Source: Arenicellales bacterium (GTDB taxonomy: Bacteria > Pseudomonadota > Gammaproteobacteria > Arenicellales > UBA868). Taken from it: a DNA stretch of 17,381 bases. The position numbers and the translations under genes were made by a program. The stretch covers positions 1-17,381 of the forward strand of contig JAPKAJ010000017.1 in the NCBI GenBank assembly GCA_028825345.1, written 5' to 3'. Position 1 is the stretch's first letter. The number at the start of each line of letters is the position of its first letter. Below, piece after piece: positions 14,312 to 17,381 of this stretch. The notes under the pieces are model-generated. The model saw nothing but the letters and a program-made list of their open reading frames with translations. It was not told the origin of the DNA and did not search any database.

Positions 14312-16479
14312 AGCACACGGCAATAGACGCCCTGGAGGCACTGTTCTGGCCAAAGTCGATCGCACTGATCGGCGCTTCCTCCGATGCGAGGATTATTCGC
14401 GGGCGAATGGTTGATGCGATTCTGGAGCACGCTTTTCCCGGCCCAATCTACGCCGTCAGCCGTAGCCACACCAAAATCCGCGATCTCGCCTGTTACCCAA
14501 GCGTGAGCGATCTGCCCCAACCTGTCGATCTCGCAATCATTACCATCCCAGCGAAGCACGTGATTGACGCTTTGGAAGCCTGCGTGTCTAAAGGAATCCA
14601 CGCCGCGGTCATCATTAGCTCAGGCTTTGCAGAGGAGAACAGTGACACTGGCCGTGCGCGGCAACAGGCCATCAGCGATATTGCAGCACGCTCTGGTATG
14701 GCCATTATCGGCCCGAATGCCGAAGGCTTCCTTAATGGGCACATGCCGCTTGCCGCAAGTTTTAGTCCGACAGTAGTTCAGGTAGAAGGAGGCCTGCATG
14801 CCAAGGGCACTCGCAGTGCTGGCATAGCGGTGATCTCACAGAGCGGCGGCGTCGGTTTCTCATTTTTTAACCGCGGTCGCCCCAAAGGGCTGGTTTTCAG
14901 TTTCGTGGTGACAACAGGCAACGAAGCGGGCCTTGATGCACTGGATGTCCTTTCATACCTGATTGACGATGATGCGACCAAAGTGGTGCTGATGTTTATT
15001 GAGGGTTTTGTCCAACCACGCCGGCTTGCCCCCATCGCTTCGCGAGCAGCGCGTTTAAGAAAACCGCTGATCATTGCCAAGGTTGGGCATTCCGAGGCAG
15101 CTGCGGCGGCGACGGTTTCACACACGGCTTCGTTGGCTGGATCACACTCGGCCTACAGGGCGGTGTTTTCACGCTATGGCATCATTAACGGCAACGACAG
15201 TGACCATATGATAGATGTGGCTGCGGCGTTCGCGTATTTCCACGAGCACCTGCCGCGCGGCACACGTGTGGGCATACTCACGCCTTCGGGTGGTGCTGGC
15301 GCTTGGCTTGCAGATCAGTGCGACATGCACGGGCTTCATGTACCGGAGCTCGACTCTGTAACCCGCGCGAAAATCGATGCCATACTGCCGGCGTACGGCG
15401 CTTCGCGAAACCCGGTCGACGTCACGGCACAGGTTATCTTTAAACTCGGTTACGCACCGGTGCTTGAAATCATGGCAGGGTCGCCAAGCATTGATGCAAT
15501 ACTGGTTGTGGGGTCCCTCGCCCATCCCACCTATATAGAATCTGATTTCGGTGCGTTGGCCCAGCTCGGTCAAATCCTTGAAAAACCGATTATCTTTTGT
15601 GCTTACACCCGGGCTCATCCACGTGCAGTCGAGCTGCTGGCTCAGGCCGGTTTTCCTTGCCTAGAGAACATGTCTAACGCGGCCCAGGCAATTAAAGCCA
15701 TGGCGGACTATGCCGTGTTCCTGGATAATTTTGATCCGCACGAGAACGTGATCGGAGAGGTAGATTCGCAGCATGCAGTTCTCGATCCAGAAACTGCAAT
15801 GTATACCGAGCACCAGGCGAAGGAAGTCCTGGCCCAGGCTGGAGTCGACTGCCCTTTGGGGATACTCGCGACTTCGGCCGCAGATGCGGTGACAGCAGCC
15901 GCCGAACTTGGCCTGCCGGTGGCATTGAAATTGCAGTCACGCGATATTCCGCACAAAACAGAGTCCGGGGGGGTTTCGCTCAATCTGATCGAGCCAGCAC
16001 TTATCTCTTCTACCTATACCACGATGGTTCAATCGGCTGGTGACCAGTTTTCCGAAGCCCGGATTGATGGGGTTCGCGTGGAGCGAATGGCCGGCTTCGG
16101 CATCGAACTCATTGTCGGAGTGCATCACGATCATGACTTCGGACTGCTATTGTCTATAGGCAGTGGCGGCGTATTGGTCGAGGTGCTCAACGACATTGTG
16201 ACCACCCCGCTGCCTGTGAGTCACCGCCAGGCCAAGGTCTTGGTCAGTGGGTTGCGCTGCATGCCCCTCCTCAAAGGCGTGCGAGGACAAAGCGGCGGCG
16301 ACATGGATGCACTGGTGAATTTGCTGGTAACTGTCAGCCAATTCAGCCTCGCCAACGAAGCAGTGCTGGCCACGCTGGATCTTAATCCTGTAATAGTGCA
16401 TGCCCCGGGTAAGGGCATCACTGTAGCCGATGCACTGATTACCACTCGCAGCGCCGATGCACCGGCCGACAGCAACTGA
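14308..16479 (+). CDS. ADP-forming acyl-CoA synthetase (acetate-CoA ligase family)
   Basis: A 723-residue single-chain member of the NDP-forming acyl-CoA synthetase superfamily, which converts an acid, CoA and ATP to acyl-CoA, ADP and phosphate through a phosphohistidine. Domains in order: CoA-binding Rossmann domain (about 8-140, IALIGASSD at 18-26, GPNAEG at 135-140); succinyl-CoA-ligase-like domains (about 160-460, SQSGGVGF at 177-184) with the phosphorylated histidine in SHTASLAG (H272); ATP-grasp domain (about 495-710) with VALKLQS (K541) and the second histidine in IPHKTESGGV (H549). Start is a TTG overlapping the dehydrogenase stop; the CoA-binding domain begins at once, so nothing is missing. 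GPNAEG replaces the usual GPNCxG. The acyl substrate is probably the same as for the dehydrogenases. Confidence 0.9.
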   Translation: MKHTAIDALEALFWPKSIALIGASSDARIIRGRMVDAILEHAFPGPIYAVSRSHTKIRDLACYPSVSDLPQPVDLAIITIPAKHVIDALEACVSKGIHAAVIISSGFAEENSDTGRARQQAISDIAARSGMAIIGPNAEGFLNGHMPLAASFSPTVVQVEGGLHAKGTRSAGIAVISQSGGVGFSFFNRGRPKGLVFSFVVTTGNEAGLDALDVLSYLIDDDATKVVLMFIEGFVQPRRLAPIASRAARLRKPLIIAKVGHSEAAAAATVSHTASLAGSHSAYRAVFSRYGIINGNDSDHMIDVAAAFAYFHEHLPRGTRVGILTPSGGAGAWLADQCDMHGLHVPELDSVTRAKIDAILPAYGASRNPVDVTAQVIFKLGYAPVLEIMAGSPSIDAILVVGSLAHPTYIESDFGALAQLGQILEKPIIFCAYTRAHPRAVELLAQAGFPCLENMSNAAQAIKAMADYAVFLDNFDPHENVIGEVDSQHAVLDPETAMYTEHQAKEVLAQAGVDCPLGILATSAADAVTAAAELGLPVALKLQSRDIPHKTESGGVSLNLIEPALISSTYTTMVQSAGDQFSEARIDGVRVERMAGFGIELIVGVHHDHDFGLLLSIGSGGVLVEVLNDIVTTPLPVSHRQAKVLVSGLRCMPLLKGVRGQSGGDMDALVNLLVTVSQFSLANEAVLATLDLNPVIVHAPGKGITVADALITTRSADAPADSN

Positions 16480-16524
16480 TCTACTCCTGACACCTTTGTA
16501 GCAATAAATTCTGGGGAAATGACA

Positions 16525-17310
16525 ATGTCCGAAGCGATGCGCGAAGAGCTCAGCGTCACAATCACCGACTACGTGGCGACGGTTGAAATCCATCGACCAC
16601 CGAACAACTTTTTTGATCTCGAGTTAATTCGTCAGATTGCAGACGTATACGCAAAGCTTGATCAAGACAGCAATTGCCGGGCCATCGTGCTTTGCTCAGA
16701 AGGCAAGCATTTCTGTGCCGGCGCCGATTTCTCGGCTCGGGACTCGTGGGGGCCAGAGCAACTGGATGCGCAGGCGGGCAATATCTACCGGGAAGCCGCG
16801 CGCATTTTTCAGGCCGAAAAACCTGTAATCGCCGCGATCCAGGGCGCGGCGGTCGGTGGCGGCCTGGGACTGGCCTGTTCGGCAGACCATCGGGTGACCT
16901 GTGCAGAAGCCCGTTTTGCGGCTAATTTTTCCCGCCTGGGCTTTCACCAGGGTTTTGGTCTTAGCGTGACGTTGCCGCGCCTGGTGGGTACGAGCCATGC
17001 CAGTTTGCTGCTACTCACCGGGCGGCGGATTTCCGGAGCCAAGGCGCATGCCATTGGGCTTGCCGATGAATTGGTACCACACTCTGAGGTGCGCCAAAGT
17101 GCCTTTGCATTAGCTAGCGAGATTGCCATGTCCGGTCCATTGGCAGTGCACGCTATCCGGCGCACCTTGCGTGAGGGTCTTGCGCAAGCGGTTGTCGCCG
17201 CAACGGAACATGAACTGGCAGAACAAAGTCGATTACGTGCGAGTGCGGATTTCCAAGAAGGCATACAAGCGATGGCGCAACGCCGACCGCCCAATTTCAA
17301 GGGCTGCTAA
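16525..17310 (+). CDS. Crotonase-fold enzyme (enoyl-CoA hydratase/isomerase family) lacking the classical glutamates
   Basis: A 261-residue crotonase-superfamily protein from the ATG at 16525, which lies seven bases after GGGGA (16513-16517); an ATG at 16519 is too close to that site. The oxyanion-hole segments are clear: HFCAGADFS and AAVGGGLGLACSADHRV. In enoyl-CoA hydratase one catalytic glutamate follows the second glycine cluster (GGGCELA) and the other lies in PExxLG. Here the corresponding segments read GGGLGLA and FAANFSRLG, so both are replaced. The fold and CoA binding are safe; hydratase activity is doubtful, and isomerase, hydrolase or another crotonase reaction is possible. It follows the CoA ligase by 45 bases in the same direction and is the last gene in the window. 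Confidence 0.85.
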   Translation: MSEAMREELSVTITDYVATVEIHRPPNNFFDLELIRQIADVYAKLDQDSNCRAIVLCSEGKHFCAGADFSARDSWGPEQLDAQAGNIYREAARIFQAEKPVIAAIQGAAVGGGLGLACSADHRVTCAEARFAANFSRLGFHQGFGLSVTLPRLVGTSHASLLLLTGRRISGAKAHAIGLADELVPHSEVRQSAFALASEIAMSGPLAVHAIRRTLREGLAQAVVAATEHELAEQSRLRASADFQEGIQAMAQRRPPNFKGC

Positions 17311-17381
17311 GATGATCTGTACTGCAATGATGGCCTGATTAAGAATCCCAATCTGCTTTTACCAGCTGCGGCGCCTTGCGC

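Noticed and set aside
13900..14601. 233-codon minus-strand frame across the dehydrogenase/ligase junction
   Set aside because: It is antisense to two clearly recognised enzymes; its composition is that of a reverse-frame shadow in GC-rich coding DNA.
1..17381. CRISPR array, tRNA, rRNA or prophage
   Set aside because: No regularly spaced repeats, no cloverleaf-like sequences and no phage structural genes were seen in the window.

Overview
The window looks like chromosomal DNA of a free-living proteobacterium, most likely a gammaproteobacterium. This rests on gene content (fused ATP sulfurylase/APS kinase, fused ABC exporter, ADP-forming acyl-CoA synthetase with acyl-CoA dehydrogenases) and the general look of the proteins. 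It is an inference from memory of protein families, not a search result. I see no tRNA, rRNA, CRISPR array or prophage.

Layout. (1) Positions 65-4020, all on the minus strand: a sirtuin deacylase, then a sulfur-activation block of cysQ (PAP phosphatase), a bifunctional ATP sulfurylase/APS kinase, and upstream of it the severed N-terminus of a PAPS-type sulfotransferase. PAPS synthesis, PAPS use and PAP removal therefore sit in one strand-consistent block, but the sulfotransferase is a relic. The synthase has a run of nine G (nine C on the coding strand) that breaks the reading frame between its natural start and the rest of the protein. (2) 4159-5800: a small ABM-type barrel protein followed by tandem terminators, a convergent flavodoxin-like gene, then a roughly 500-base stretch without an intact gene. 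This stretch contains hairpins, a candidate small RNA with a CUCCUCCUCC loop ending in a strong terminator, and the C-terminal remnant of an AraC regulator. (3) 5905-11556: a 1198-residue ABC exporter with two complete TMD-NBD halves (minus), facing a TauD-type dioxygenase, a GFA/CENP-V zinc protein and a small four-helix membrane protein (plus), closed by a terminator. (4) 11643-11849: a fragment of an IS91-like transposase zinc-binding domain. (5) 11990-17310: a fatty-acid or side-chain degradation module. Two acyl-CoA dehydrogenases, one of small-subunit type and one of large-subunit type, are transcribed divergently from a 108-base intergenic region holding an inverted repeat. The large-subunit gene overlaps an ADP-forming acyl-CoA synthetase by four bases, and a crotonase-fold enzyme follows.

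How the genes work together. The right-hand module can activate an acid to its CoA thioester (ADP-forming ligase), desaturate it (dehydrogenase pair) and process the enoyl-CoA (crotonase). The crotonase lacks both classical catalytic glutamates, so its step may not be hydration. The left-hand block would make PAPS and remove PAP for a sulfotransferase that is now broken here. The most unusual items are the frame-breaking homopolymer at a TAATG gene junction, the changed ATP-sulfurylase active-site motifs, and the candidate anti-Shine-Dalgarno small RNA. I found no defence or other clearly new multi-gene system.
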